Source: Candidatus Gastranaerophilales bacterium (lineage in GTDB: Bacteria; Cyanobacteriota; Vampirovibrionia; Gastranaerophilales; Gastranaerophilaceae). Taken from it: DNA of 59,692 bases. The DNA is taken from the NCBI GenBank assembly GCA_944326475.1, contig CALVEC010000015.1:1-59692 (forward strand), written 5' to 3'. The notes below the pieces were generated by a model, which was not told where the DNA came from, did not search any database, and saw only the letters and a list, made by a program, of their open reading frames with translations. The stretch's first letter is position 1. Each line of letters starts with the position of its first letter. Positions 42,951 to 52,277 of the stretch are shown here, one piece after another. A program made the position numbers and the translations under genes.

Positions 42951-43012
42951 GTTTTTTATCTTTTATGCAGCCCGTTGTAATAATATAGGAATTTTCGTCG
43001 ACAGCCCCGGCA

Positions 43013-43915
43013 TTATGACCTGTAGCTTTTTGCTATATTATCAATCGTTCTGAATATTTTTTCAGTAATCTCCTGTATATATTCGCTTGAAACAACACCG
43101 TTCATTACAATATCAGCACATTGCATAGCCGGTCTTATGTAAGTTTGGGCTGTAGTATTTACATTTTCAAACTGCATATCTGCGGCGGCACCGGTTTTTC
43201 CCCTCGATTCCGCACGTCTGTACCAGCGGTCTTTAATCACATTAAACGGTGTAAATACATAAACTTTAACGTCCATAACATCCCTGACATCTTCGTTTAG
43301 TACATACAGACCTTCATTTACAATAATTTTTGCAGGCTTCTTTAAAACACCATGCGGTTTACTTTCACAAGTAGTAAAGTTGTAATCCGGGCTTCTTACA
43401 GCGATTCCGTTCTTTAACGAAACGAGATGCTCTTTCATAAGCTCGAGGTTTATTGCCGCAGGAGTGTCAAAGCTGTATCCTTTTGCAAAAAATGCTTCAT
43501 AACTGCCTGCTGCCTCTAGCTCCTTTGACCAATCATGGTAGTAATCGTCACAGCATACTATTGTGTAAAGCTCGGTATGCTCCTCTGCAATACAGGAGCG
43601 TATAGCGTTTTGAACAAACGTCGTTTTTCCTGACGCAGATTCACCGGCAATTCCGATAAGAATACGCATATCTTTGTCGCTAAGCGCTTTTCTTGCGATA
43701 TTAAAGATTACTGATTCCTTTACGTTAATAAACAGCGGATGTTTCTGCTGCCTGTCTTCTTCGAGAATTTTTTTTACACTCTCCACAATTTTTACAATCA
43801 TCGGAAAATTATTTTTTTGTACGGACTCAGGTTGTTCCTGATTTTCTGTCTGAGCCGATGATATTTTTTGGTCTGTAGTTTCCAACTTCCCCAACTTTCT
43901 TGAACTTTTTTGCAT
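43013..43915 (-). CDS. Uridine kinase-like P-loop kinase
   Basis: 300 residues. The first ~75 residues are Gln/Ser/Lys-rich and not conserved. GIAGESASGKTTFVQ is the P-loop (~93-107). Next come CCDDYYHDWSKEL, where the Asp-Asp-Tyr resembles the uridine kinase substrate region, FDTPAAINLELMKEHL and IIVNEGLYVLN (Walker B-like). It also resembles the nucleotide-kinase domain of phosphoribulokinase relatives. Uridine/cytidine phosphorylation is the likely reaction but is not certain. It is divergent from rlmN and shares an AT-rich promoter region. Confidence 0.78.
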   Translation of the reverse strand: MQKSSRKLGKLETTDQKISSAQTENQEQPESVQKNNFPMIVKIVESVKKILEEDRQQKHPLFINVKESVIFNIARKALSDKDMRILIGIAGESASGKTTFVQNAIRSCIAEEHTELYTIVCCDDYYHDWSKELEAAGSYEAFFAKGYSFDTPAAINLELMKEHLVSLKNGIAVRSPDYNFTTCESKPHGVLKKPAKIIVNEGLYVLNEDVRDVMDVKVYVFTPFNVIKDRWYRRAESRGKTGAAADMQFENVNTTAQTYIRPAMQCADIVMNGVVSSEYIQEITEKIFRTIDNIAKSYRS

Positions 43916-43994
43916 TAAAGCATATATAATATATATTAAAACAAAATGATAGCATAAAACGTATCAAATATAAAATCGTAAAAAATTTTTACAG

Positions 43995-44007
43995 TATAAT
44001 AAAATTA
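43995..44007 (+). promoter_or_regulatory. Perfect -10 directly before rlmN (leaderless start)
   Basis: TATAAT (43995-44000) ends six bases before ATG 44007 and there is no Shine-Dalgarno sequence. Transcription would start at the ATG. No good -35 is visible. Confidence 0.5.
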
Positions 44008-45041
44008 TGGAAAATAAAGAAATCTTATCCGGGAAAAATCTTGAAGAACTGACAGCTTTTACAAAATCAATAGGCGAGTCTGATTTTCGGGCAAGACAGA
44101 TTCATAATTGGATTTACTTAAAATCTGTCTCGTCATTTGAAGAAATGACGGATTTGTCAAAAAAAACGAGAGAAAAACTCTCAGAAATTGCTGTTGTAAC
44201 AGATGTAACAATCAAAGATAAACAAATAAGCAAAGACGGTACAATAAAATACTTAATCGAATATGCAGACGGAAATTTTGTTGAAACCGTGCTTATGCGT
44301 TTTGACAACCGCGCAAACCTGACCGCCTGCGTCAGCTCTCAGGTCGGCTGTGCCTGCGGATGTAAATTTTGTGCGACTGCAAAACTCGGTTTTATAAGAA
44401 ATCTGACAACAAGAGAAATTATTGAACAAATACTGACAATTCAGAGAGATACGGGGCTGAAAGTCTCCAATGTCGTGTTTATGGGGCAGGGTGAACCGCT
44501 TTTAAACCTCGAAAACGTACTCGGCGCAATAGAAATTTTGAATAAAAATTTTCAAATCGGAATCAGACGCATTACTGTTTCGACCTGCGGCATAATTCCT
44601 CAAATAAAAAAACTTGCACAAATGGATTTTCAACCAACCCTTGCAATTTCTTTGCATGCGCCTTTACACGAACTTCGAGCTGAACTTATGCCGATTGAAA
44701 ACAAATATCCGCTCACAGAACTTATTCCCGTTTTAAAAAATTATGCACAGGATACCGGACGACGGATTACAGTTGAATACACGCTGATTCGGGATTGCAA
44801 TGATTCTCTCACGCACGCAAAAGACCTTGCAGTTTTACTCTCAGGAATAAAAGCCAACATAAACCTTATCATATACAATCCGAACGAAAAAGATAATTTT
44901 CAAAAACCGGAAAAACAGACTATTCAAAAATTCAAGTACATTCTGGAACAATCCGGCAAAAAAGTTACAATACGTCTTGAACGCGGCGCTGATATAGCTG
45001 CAGCCTGCGGTCAATTAAGCAACAAATTTGCCGGAGAATAA
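44007..45041 (+). CDS. rlmN: 23S rRNA (adenine-2503-C2) methyltransferase
   Basis: 344 residues. The radical SAM cluster motif C-x3-C-x2-C is in GCACGCKFC, FMGQGEPLLN is the SAM-binding GEP motif, ISLHAPLHELRAELMPI follows, and GADIAAACGQL has the second catalytic Cys. The enzyme methylates A2503 of 23S rRNA and A37 of some tRNAs. All key residues are present. The start seems leaderless, as judged from the TATAAT six bases away. Confidence 0.96.
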   Translation: MENKEILSGKNLEELTAFTKSIGESDFRARQIHNWIYLKSVSSFEEMTDLSKKTREKLSEIAVVTDVTIKDKQISKDGTIKYLIEYADGNFVETVLMRFDNRANLTACVSSQVGCACGCKFCATAKLGFIRNLTTREIIEQILTIQRDTGLKVSNVVFMGQGEPLLNLENVLGAIEILNKNFQIGIRRITVSTCGIIPQIKKLAQMDFQPTLAISLHAPLHELRAELMPIENKYPLTELIPVLKNYAQDTGRRITVEYTLIRDCNDSLTHAKDLAVLLSGIKANINLIIYNPNEKDNFQKPEKQTIQKFKYILEQSGKKVTIRLERGADIAAACGQLSNKFAGE

Positions 45042-45159
45042 CATTTTAAAGCCTCTTTTTTACACTAAAAATATGACTTTTTAAGATATACTGGATTTTT
45101 TATTATGTTTTTTTTAAAATTCATATAGATTACCCCATTTTTATAAACGAGGCAAAGTA

Positions 45160-46728
45160 ATGATTCAATTACTAATAAATGTACTTTTATTTTTGTTTGT
45201 CTATATGGCTGTATTTATGCTGTATTACATGCTTTGTGTATTTATGAGCAGTAAGGCAAGAAACTTTGTAAAAAAGCAGAAATACCAGCAGTCTTCACTG
45301 CCCAACAATATTGTTCTTGTTGTATACGCAAGAAACGATGAATCAACGATAGTTCCGCTTTTAGAGTCACTGAACAAACAGAACTATCCTAAAGAAAACT
45401 ACCAAACCCACATTATATTGGACAATTGCACGGATAATTCTTCTAATATTCTGGAATTTGTAGGCGGCGCAAAAATATGGCGTGTAGGCGAAGACGCCCC
45501 TGTAGGAAAAGACGAAGCCGTTTCTTGGCTTCTGGAAAGACTTTTGTCATTTCAGAATATCGATGCATTTGTATTTTTGAGTGCTGACAGATACGTTGAT
45601 GAAAATTTCCTGTTATCTGTAAATTCAGCGCTTTATGACGAAAAAATAATAGTCGGCTCTACTGAATACGCTGTCAAAACAAAAACAGTAAAAAGCTATA
45701 TACAGGCAGCTTACAACATTTACAAAAACAGAATATTTAACACTGCCCGCTCGCTTTTAGGTCTTGCTACAGTTATTGACTCAGATATTTTTGTTATAAA
45801 ACAGGAAGTTCTTGAAAAAATAAAATGCGTAGATTTTCAGGATGTTAACAGCGACTTAAAATATACAACCCTGCTTGTCAGAAATAATTTCATACCAAAA
45901 TACTACCCTACAGTAAAAACTTTCACCTCAATTTCAAACTACAAAGACAAAAAACCGTCAGTATCATTTAAACTCGGCTTATTCTGGCACTGTATAAAAC
46001 TAATTCCCAAGTCAAATATCAAATTCGTCGAATTTATCATTAACAATCTGGCACCAAATTTCTGGTTTTTACTTTTGATATACACGATTCTGTTTATTTT
46101 TACGTATAATTACTACTTCATAATTGATTTTTGGGCTATAGTTACTTGCGGCGTATTGACCGTAATCGCATTTGCGGCATCATTTTTCACGGCAAAAATA
46201 CACAAACAGTCAGTACCCTATGTGCTTTTATATCCGCTGTATTCACTTGTGAAGCTTATTTTAAACATTCCTGTGTTGCGGGTATTTACGAATAAAGTTT
46301 TGAAAAAAAGCAAAAAAGAAGCCAATTTTGAAATGTCAACCGTTCCGGTACAGGTCACGGACGGACGAAACAACCTGCAATGCAAGCTTGATTTAGTCTC
46401 AGAAAACGGACTGGTTAAAGCTGTATTCAGATTTAAAAAGAAAAAATACTCATCAGCATCACATATCAGAATGCTCGACGCAATAAAAGATATCTCAGAC
46501 AAACTGAATGAACACGGATTCAGACTCAAAATCTGTCAGTCTTGCGGATATTTTAATTTGAATTTAGACGGCTCAACAAACATGGTAAAAGGCTTTTGCA
46601 ACAGGCTGGTTGTGCAAAAAATGTCAGAGGAGCCTATGGATACAATACTTTGGAATGCCTGCCCTTATTATCTTCCGCAGGAAGTTAACAAGGTCATTGA
46701 CATAAATACATTCCGAGACAACACGTAG
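45160..46728 (+). CDS. Membrane glycosyltransferase, family 2
   Basis: 522 residues; GAGG precedes ATG. A membrane helix (residues ~2-28) is followed by the GT2 core: NIVLVVYARNDESTIVPLLESL, IILDNCTDNSSNIL and FLSADRYVDENF. Two to three membrane segments follow near residues 300-365. The last ~130 residues contain a Cys-pair segment (ICQSCGYFNLNLDGS) and NACPYYLP. It resembles cellulose synthase-like or polysaccharide GT2 enzymes; the product is unknown. The Cys-containing tail is unusual. Confidence 0.8.
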   Translation: MIQLLINVLLFLFVYMAVFMLYYMLCVFMSSKARNFVKKQKYQQSSLPNNIVLVVYARNDESTIVPLLESLNKQNYPKENYQTHIILDNCTDNSSNILEFVGGAKIWRVGEDAPVGKDEAVSWLLERLLSFQNIDAFVFLSADRYVDENFLLSVNSALYDEKIIVGSTEYAVKTKTVKSYIQAAYNIYKNRIFNTARSLLGLATVIDSDIFVIKQEVLEKIKCVDFQDVNSDLKYTTLLVRNNFIPKYYPTVKTFTSISNYKDKKPSVSFKLGLFWHCIKLIPKSNIKFVEFIINNLAPNFWFLLLIYTILFIFTYNYYFIIDFWAIVTCGVLTVIAFAASFFTAKIHKQSVPYVLLYPLYSLVKLILNIPVLRVFTNKVLKKSKKEANFEMSTVPVQVTDGRNNLQCKLDLVSENGLVKAVFRFKKKKYSSASHIRMLDAIKDISDKLNEHGFRLKICQSCGYFNLNLDGSTNMVKGFCNRLVVQKMSEEPMDTILWNACPYYLPQEVNKVIDINTFRDNT

Positions 46729-46746
46729 TCAAACGGGAAGGCTCAG

Positions 46747-47856
46747 ATGAACTCCGGAGAACAAAAAGATTTTGCAAAGTATTGGCTGGCTTTTGCCTGT
46801 ATAGAAGAACTTGGAAGCGTTTTTATAAAAAGGGTTTATGAAAAGTTCGGTTCAATTGAGGCAGCCTGGTGTGCAGCACCGGATGAACTTTATGAGACCG
46901 TAAACTTAACTAAAAAACAGATTGATTACTTTATTAATGCAAGAAAAAACATAAATCCCGAGGAACGCCTTGAGTACATAATAAAAAGGGACATAAAATT
47001 TATAAACTACACGGACTCGCTTTACCCGAAACTCTTAAAACAAATCCCTAATCCGCCGATGACACTCTTTTACAAAGGCGATTTATCGAGATGCAATTTT
47101 GACAGAACACTTTCAGTTGTTGGCTCAAGAAAAGCCAGTGACAACGCAAAAACAAACCTCAGAAAAATATTATCCGGACTGTCAAACACGGATGTCTGTA
47201 TTGTTTCAGGACTTGCCGCCGGCATAGATACCTGCGCACATACGGCTGCAATCGATTACAACCTCTCTACCATCGGAGTTATCGGCAGCGGATTTGATTT
47301 TGTCTACCCTTCTTCTAACAGAAAATTATACAAAATTATAGAAGAACAACAGGGCGTTATTTTTTCTGAATACTGGCCTACAGAACAGCCCATAAGCTGG
47401 CATTTCCCGCACAGAAACAGAATTGTAAGCGGTTTGTCAAGAGGTACGCTTGTTGCGGAAGCTGCACTAAAAAGCGGTGCAATTATTACAGCCAATCTCT
47501 GTCTTGAACAAAACAGAGAACTTATGTGTATACCGGGTCAAATCTCAAATCCTAACACGGAAGGAATTTATAAACTTCTGAAAAACGGAGCTGCTCTTGT
47601 TACCACGACACAGGATATACTCGATACAATGGGCTGGACTTTTACGCACCAAAGCGATTGCGAGCCGGAACAAAAAAGCTTTATGGACGACATCGAAAAA
47701 GAAATTTACGATATAGTGGCACTCGAAGATATAGATGTAGACGGTATTATGAGCAAATTGAACATAGAGTATGCAGAGCTTATTACTATTTTGACCGGCA
47801 TGGAGCTAAACGGAATATTAAAACAAACAGACGGCGGAAAATTCACCGTGTGTTAA
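46747..47856 (+). CDS. dprA: DNA processing protein DprA
   Basis: 369 residues. A helical N-terminal part, then PPMTLFYKGDLSR, VGSRKASDNAK, IVSGLAAGIDTCAH, FSEYWPTEQPISWHFPHRNRIVSGLS and AALKSGAIITAN. The last is the Rossmann-like core that loads RecA on incoming ssDNA. The C-terminal ~70 residues contain a winged-helix-like end (VDGIMSKLN ... GILKQTDGGKFTV). It suggests that the host can take up DNA, or has kept a recombination role for DprA. Confidence 0.94.
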   Translation: MNSGEQKDFAKYWLAFACIEELGSVFIKRVYEKFGSIEAAWCAAPDELYETVNLTKKQIDYFINARKNINPEERLEYIIKRDIKFINYTDSLYPKLLKQIPNPPMTLFYKGDLSRCNFDRTLSVVGSRKASDNAKTNLRKILSGLSNTDVCIVSGLAAGIDTCAHTAAIDYNLSTIGVIGSGFDFVYPSSNRKLYKIIEEQQGVIFSEYWPTEQPISWHFPHRNRIVSGLSRGTLVAEAALKSGAIITANLCLEQNRELMCIPGQISNPNTEGIYKLLKNGAALVTTTQDILDTMGWTFTHQSDCEPEQKSFMDDIEKEIYDIVALEDIDVDGIMSKLNIEYAELITILTGMELNGILKQTDGGKFTVC

Positions 47857-47956
47857 TTCGGGAAAAATCTTTACATAATATTTATTTGATTTTTTATTTT
47901 TCTCATTGATATAATAAGGAATAAAAAAACAGAGTAACAGAGAAACAGGGGCAGAA

Positions 47957-48955
47957 ATGAAATCATACAATGTGGCTGTTTTGGGAGCCGGAATCTGGGG
48001 TAAGAATTTAGTCAGAAACTTTTATAATTTGAATTATCTTCACACTGTTTGCGACATGGATGAAGAAAACCTGAACAAAGTTCGCAGTGAATATAAAAAC
48101 GTAAATTTAACGAAAGATTTTAATGAAGTTCTTAAAAACGACAAAATAGACGGCGTTGTAGTGGCAACCCCGAGTCATACCCACTATAAAATAGTTAAAG
48201 CGGCATTGAACGCCGGAAAGCACGTATATGTTGAAAAGCCAATAGCAACAGCCGTGTCTGAAGCAGAAGAATTGACTCAAATTGCAAACGACAATAAACT
48301 TGTACTTATGGTCGGACACCTGCTTTTGTACCATCCAGCGGTAAACAGACTGAAAATGCTTGTTGATTCCGGAGAACTCGGTAAAATTATGTATGTTCAA
48401 AGCGACAGACTGAACATTAACTATTTTAAAAATGACAGAAGTGTAATGTGGGATTTGGCACCGCATGACGTTTCCATGGTAAGCTATATTCTCGGAGAAA
48501 AACCCAAAAGAGTTGTTTCCGCTGTTGGCACAAGTTCTGACGGCAATGAGATTATGGATATTACCCACATCGATATAGAATTTGAAAGCGGCGCAATGGC
48601 ACATATTTCTGACAGTTGGATTCATCCGCAAAAGCGTGTAAATCTGATGATTAGAGGAACAAAAGGAAGCGCTGTTTTTGATGATACGCTTAAAGAAAAC
48701 AAATTGCAGGTATTCCAGAACTGTACACCCAACTCCGCAAGCAATATAGCACTTGATTATATTGAAATCGAACCGCTTAAGCTTGAGTGCGAACATTTTA
48801 TAAAATGTATTGAGCATGGACAAAAAGCAAGAAGCGACGGAGAAAACGGCTGTCTTGTGGTCGGAATACTGGAAGCGGCTGAAAAAATTATGCTCGGAGA
48901 CAAGAGAAAACTTTTGGACGAACACGATTTTGCACTGTCCAGAAGTAAACAATAA
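47957..48955 (+). CDS. Gfo/Idh/MocA-family oxidoreductase
   Basis: 332 residues. The NAD(P)-binding motif is VLGAGIWGKNLVRNFY, GVVVATPSHTHYKIV is the family signature and VYVEKPIATA contains the EKP motif. The C-terminal domain (LAPHDVSMVSYILG and a beta-sheet region) binds a sugar substrate. The family includes nucleotide-sugar and inositol dehydrogenases; the substrate is unknown. The next gene is 20 bases away. Confidence 0.88.
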   Translation: MKSYNVAVLGAGIWGKNLVRNFYNLNYLHTVCDMDEENLNKVRSEYKNVNLTKDFNEVLKNDKIDGVVVATPSHTHYKIVKAALNAGKHVYVEKPIATAVSEAEELTQIANDNKLVLMVGHLLLYHPAVNRLKMLVDSGELGKIMYVQSDRLNINYFKNDRSVMWDLAPHDVSMVSYILGEKPKRVVSAVGTSSDGNEIMDITHIDIEFESGAMAHISDSWIHPQKRVNLMIRGTKGSAVFDDTLKENKLQVFQNCTPNSASNIALDYIEIEPLKLECEHFIKCIEHGQKARSDGENGCLVVGILEAAEKIMLGDKRKLLDEHDFALSRSKQ

Positions 48956-48975
48956 TCACAATCAGGAGAGAGTTT

Positions 48976-49653
48976 ATGGCAAATTTAATTACTATTTTAA
49001 GGATGATAATTGCGTTTATAGCAATAGGACTTTTGTTCTTTCAGAATGCGGCTTGTTACATAGCAGCCTTTATTTTGACAGCTATTGCAATCTGGTTTGA
49101 CGGGCTGGATGGTTTTGTCGCAAGAAAATTGAATGAAAGCTCCAGACTTGGTGCAGTTCTTGATATTTTAGGCGACAGAGTTGTTGAAAATATTTACTGG
49201 ATTGTTTTCGCAGTATTGGGCTGGGTTCCCGTGTGGGTTCCTCTTGTAGTCGTAACCCGGGGTATTTTAACAGACGGTGTAAGAAGTATTGCGTTTGAAA
49301 AGGGATATACGGCATTCGGCTCTACCACAATGATGAAAACAAAACTCGGGCATTTTCTGGTTGCCTCAAACTTCTCAAGAGGCAGCTATGCAGTCACAAA
49401 GGCTCTCGCTTTTGCGCTGATGATACTTTGCAACTTCCCGTTTGCCAATATTGTGCTATTCTTAGACGGAAGCGACCCGGCAATGTCAAATGCAGCAGTA
49501 CACAACTGGGAAGTATTCCATAATATCTGCATAGGCATTTGCCCCTTTGCCCACTTCTGTGTGTACGCTGCGGTTGCATTCTGTGTATTAAGAGGCTTGC
49601 CGGTACTTATTGAAAGCAAAAGATTTTTTGTTGAAGATGAAAATAAAGAGTAG
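48976..49653 (+). CDS. CDP-alcohol phosphatidyltransferase
   Basis: 225 residues, several membrane helices. The signature D-G-x2-A-R-x8-G-x3-D-x3-D is in WFDGLDGFVARKLNESSR and the following LGAVLDILGDRVV. The enzyme transfers a phosphatidyl group from CDP-diacylglycerol to glycerol-3-phosphate, serine or inositol. PgsA-like glycerol-phosphate use is most likely but is not proved. GGAG precedes the ATG and trmL overlaps its end. Confidence 0.88.
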   Translation: MANLITILRMIIAFIAIGLLFFQNAACYIAAFILTAIAIWFDGLDGFVARKLNESSRLGAVLDILGDRVVENIYWIVFAVLGWVPVWVPLVVVTRGILTDGVRSIAFEKGYTAFGSTTMMKTKLGHFLVASNFSRGSYAVTKALAFALMILCNFPFANIVLFLDGSDPAMSNAAVHNWEVFHNICIGICPFAHFCVYAAVAFCVLRGLPVLIESKRFFVEDENKE

Positions 49654-50098
49654 TTTTAACATAGTTCTTGTAGAACCGGAAATCCCGCAAAATACCGGGA
49701 ATATTGTAAGACTTTGCGCCTGCACAAACTCAAAGTTGTTTCTTGTGGGCAAGCTTGGATTTTCTATCGACAGCCGGCATCTGAAACGTGCCGGTTTGGA
49801 CTATTGGGATTCTGTAGAAATAACAAGGATTCCGACTCTTGAAGAACTTCAGGCGCAGTATCCAGATTCAAATTTTTACTACCTGACAACAAAATCAAAA
49901 AATTTATATACATCACGAACTTTTCAAGACGGAGACTTCTTTGTTTTCGGACCGGAAACAAGAGGATTGGATGAAAACCTTTTACGGAAAAACACAGACA
50001 CTGCATTGACCATCCCGATGAACGACGGACAAAGAAGCCTGAACCTTTCAAACTCCGTTGCAATAGTAATATATGAGGCAATAAGACAAAATGGCTGA
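49637..50098 (+). CDS. trmL: tRNA (cytidine/uridine-34-2'-O)-methyltransferase
   Basis: 153 residues from ATG 49637, overlapping the upstream gene by 17 bases. FNIVLVEPEIPQNTGNIVRLCA, KLGFSIDSRHLKRAGLDYWD, FVFGPETRGLDE and SLNLSNSVAIVIYEA are SPOUT-family motifs of TrmL. The knotted SPOUT fold binds SAM and methylates the wobble ribose of tRNA-Leu; this window has a tRNA-Leu(UAA). The last codons overlap nnrD. Confidence 0.94.
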   Translation: MKIKSSFNIVLVEPEIPQNTGNIVRLCACTNSKLFLVGKLGFSIDSRHLKRAGLDYWDSVEITRIPTLEELQAQYPDSNFYYLTTKSKNLYTSRTFQDGDFFVFGPETRGLDENLLRKNTDTALTIPMNDGQRSLNLSNSVAIVIYEAIRQNG

Positions 50099-50969
50099 TG
50101 AAATAACAAAAGAATTTGCAGCGAATTTGCTGCCTAAAAGACCGCAAGACTCACACAAAGGCACATTTGGTAAAGTTTTAAACATATCAGGCTCACTGAA
50201 TTATCAGGGCGCAGCTTATTTGTCATCAATTGCCGCATTGAAAACCGGAGCCGGATATGTCACACTGGCTTCTATTCAAAAAGTTATCGACAATATTGCG
50301 GCAAAAACGCCTGATATAACCTTTTTGCCGCTTAGAGATTCATATAACCAGTGCATCGCAAGCGACGCATTCTCCGAGCTTAAAGACTTTATTAAATCAT
50401 ATACAGTACTGTCTGTCGGTTCGGGGCTTTCCGACCGCCCTGCGGCTGTTGCATTTGTAGATGAAACACTGAAATATTTAAATGAAACCGCAATGCCGGT
50501 CATAATTGACGCTGACGGTCTTAATGCAATTTCAAACCTCTCTTTGACAAAACTGCCGCCTGATTCTGTTATCACCCCGCACCCAAAAGAGCTTTCAAGA
50601 CTAATCGACGTACCCGTTGAAGAAATTCAAAACGACAGAGTACAATATGCAAAATTTGCAGCCCAAAAGTTCGGAACAACAGTTGTTTTAAAGGGGCACA
50701 ATACGGTGATTGCTTCCGGTGATGAGGTTTTTATAAACAAAACCGGTAACTCTGCCCTTGCAAAAGCCGGAAGCGGGGACGTTTTGACCGGCATGATATC
50801 AGGTTTTGCAGCTCAGGGACTCTCTCTGAAAAACGCAGCAATCCTCGGTGTATTTTTACATGGACTATCCGGAGAGCTTGCTTCCAAAGAACTCACAGAA
50901 TACGGAGTTCTTGCCTCCGATGTGCTAAACGGCATACCCGCCGCAATAAAAACACTATTGGGCATTTAG
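50091..50969 (+). CDS. nnrD: ADP-dependent NAD(P)H-hydrate dehydratase
   Basis: 292 residues, only the C-terminal (dehydratase) half of the fused bifunctional form. Motifs include KGTFGKVLNISGS, GAGYVTLAS, VIIDADGLNAIS, VITPHPKELSRL, VVLKGHNTVI and NSALAKAGSGDVLTGMISG, which bind ADP and NADHX. It repairs hydrated NAD(P)H. The NnrE epimerase partner is not in view. Its start overlaps the end of trmL by eight bases, and it converges on aroH with a 15-base overlap. Confidence 0.93.
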   Translation: MADEITKEFAANLLPKRPQDSHKGTFGKVLNISGSLNYQGAAYLSSIAALKTGAGYVTLASIQKVIDNIAAKTPDITFLPLRDSYNQCIASDAFSELKDFIKSYTVLSVGSGLSDRPAAVAFVDETLKYLNETAMPVIIDADGLNAISNLSLTKLPPDSVITPHPKELSRLIDVPVEEIQNDRVQYAKFAAQKFGTTVVLKGHNTVIASGDEVFINKTGNSALAKAGSGDVLTGMISGFAAQGLSLKNAAILGVFLHGLSGELASKELTEYGVLASDVLNGIPAAIKTLLGI

Positions 50970-51323
50970 GTCTGCTCTGAGGACTTTTGCACCTTTGAGA
51001 TAAACATGTTTTATTTCAGTCTGTGTTTTTTGCGTGTTTACAACAACAAGTACTCTCAAACATTTTTCCAGGCTTCCGTTAACCGGCAGCTCGTTAAAAC
51101 ACATCATGGGAACCTGTGAGAAATTAAGACATTCCCTGGCAAACTTAGCAGGAAACGCACTTTTTAGGTCATTTGTGAGTGTAAAAATCGTATGTGATAT
51201 GTCATTTAAATCAATATTATTTTTTTCAATAAGCTCCCCCAGAAGCTCAACCGTTGCATCTTTTATACATTCGGGCGAGTCTGAATCAACCGTAATAGCA
51301 CCCCTTATACCTCTTGTATACAT
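50955..51323 (-). CDS. aroH: AroH-type chorismate mutase
   Basis: 122 residues from ATG 51323, which has GGAG six bases upstream. YTRGIRGAITVDSDSPE, TNDLKSAFPAKFAREC and RVLVVVNTQKTQTEIKHVYL-type text (shown in part) match the small AroH (Bacillus-like) trimeric enzyme. It converts chorismate to prephenate for Phe and Tyr. It overlaps the end of fmt by 19 bases and its own end overlaps nnrD, which is an unusually tight layout. Confidence 0.9.
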   Translation of the reverse strand: MYTRGIRGAITVDSDSPECIKDATVELLGELIEKNNIDLNDISHTIFTLTNDLKSAFPAKFARECLNFSQVPMMCFNELPVNGSLEKCLRVLVVVNTQKTQTEIKHVYLKGAKVLRADLNAQ

Positions 51324-52276
51324 TCGTTCACTCCATCTGCGAATATATCGCCTGCTTTTATTTTTGCACCGTTTGCCCAATCATACGGGTTCATTTCCTG
51401 CTTGCCTTCCGGTTTTATTTTTGTAACAAGCAGGCTTCCGCCTTTCAGATTAAGCACCATCCCGTCTTTTGTAATCTGTTTTACCGAACAGATTTTTTCA
51501 GAAGATTCCGTACGGTCAACTATTTTTGTCTCAAGAATCTTTATAATTTTACCGCTGCGTTTTGTGTAAGCTGTTGGCCAGCTTCTCATTGCCCGCACCT
51601 GATTGTGAATATCTTCTGCGTTTCTTGTCCAATCAATTTCTCCGTCTTGCTTTTGAAATTTTTTTGCAATACTGACACGGGATTCATCTTGTTTTTGGGG
51701 AATAAGCGTCTTTGTATAAAGTCCTTTAATCGTTTTATACAACAAAAACGGAGCTTTGTCGCTTATAATTTCCGAAAGTTCAATGTCTGTCATGTCTTCC
51801 GGGATTTGAATTTTTTCCTGCGCGCAAATATCTCCGGCATCAAGCGCAAGCACAGTAAGCATTGTAGTTATGCCGGTTTCTTTCTTGCCCTCATATATAG
51901 CACGCTGAATCGGGTTTGCACCGCGATATTCCGGCAATAGCGACGCATGCAGGTTTATCGTTGCAAACTTGGGAATATCAAGTACTTCCTGTGTCAGAAT
52001 TTGTCCGAACGCAAATGTTATAAAAAAGTCCGGCTCAAAGTCTTTCAGTTTTTGAATAAGCTCCCTGTCGTTTTTGATGGATTCTGTCTGCAAAACCGGA
52101 ACGGCATTTTTTAAAGCACACTCCTTTATTGGCGGAGGAGTCAGTAAATTTCCTCTGCCCGCAGGTCTGTCGGGCTGCGTAACAACAGCCTGTATTTGCA
52201 AGTCATTAAAATTAAGCAGCTTTTTTAAACTGTTTACCGCAATTTTGGGCGTACCCATAAAAACGACTTTTATCAC
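51305..52276 (-). CDS. fmt: Methionyl-tRNA formyltransferase
   Basis: 323 residues. QPDRPAGRGNLLTPPPIKECAL, FFITFAFGQILTQEVLD, and NLHASLLPEYRGANPIQRAIYEG contain the catalytic Asn-His and the formyl-folate site; GITTMLTVLALDAGDI follows. It formylates the initiator Met-tRNA. It starts two bases after def, which removes that formyl group, as in many bacteria. Confidence 0.95.
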   Translation of the reverse strand: MIKVVFMGTPKIAVNSLKKLLNFNDLQIQAVVTQPDRPAGRGNLLTPPPIKECALKNAVPVLQTESIKNDRELIQKLKDFEPDFFITFAFGQILTQEVLDIPKFATINLHASLLPEYRGANPIQRAIYEGKKETGITTMLTVLALDAGDICAQEKIQIPEDMTDIELSEIISDKAPFLLYKTIKGLYTKTLIPQKQDESRVSIAKKFQKQDGEIDWTRNAEDIHNQVRAMRSWPTAYTKRSGKIIKILETKIVDRTESSEKICSVKQITKDGMVLNLKGGSLLVTKIKPEGKQEMNPYDWANGAKIKAGDIFADGVNECIQEV

Positions 52277-52277
52277 T

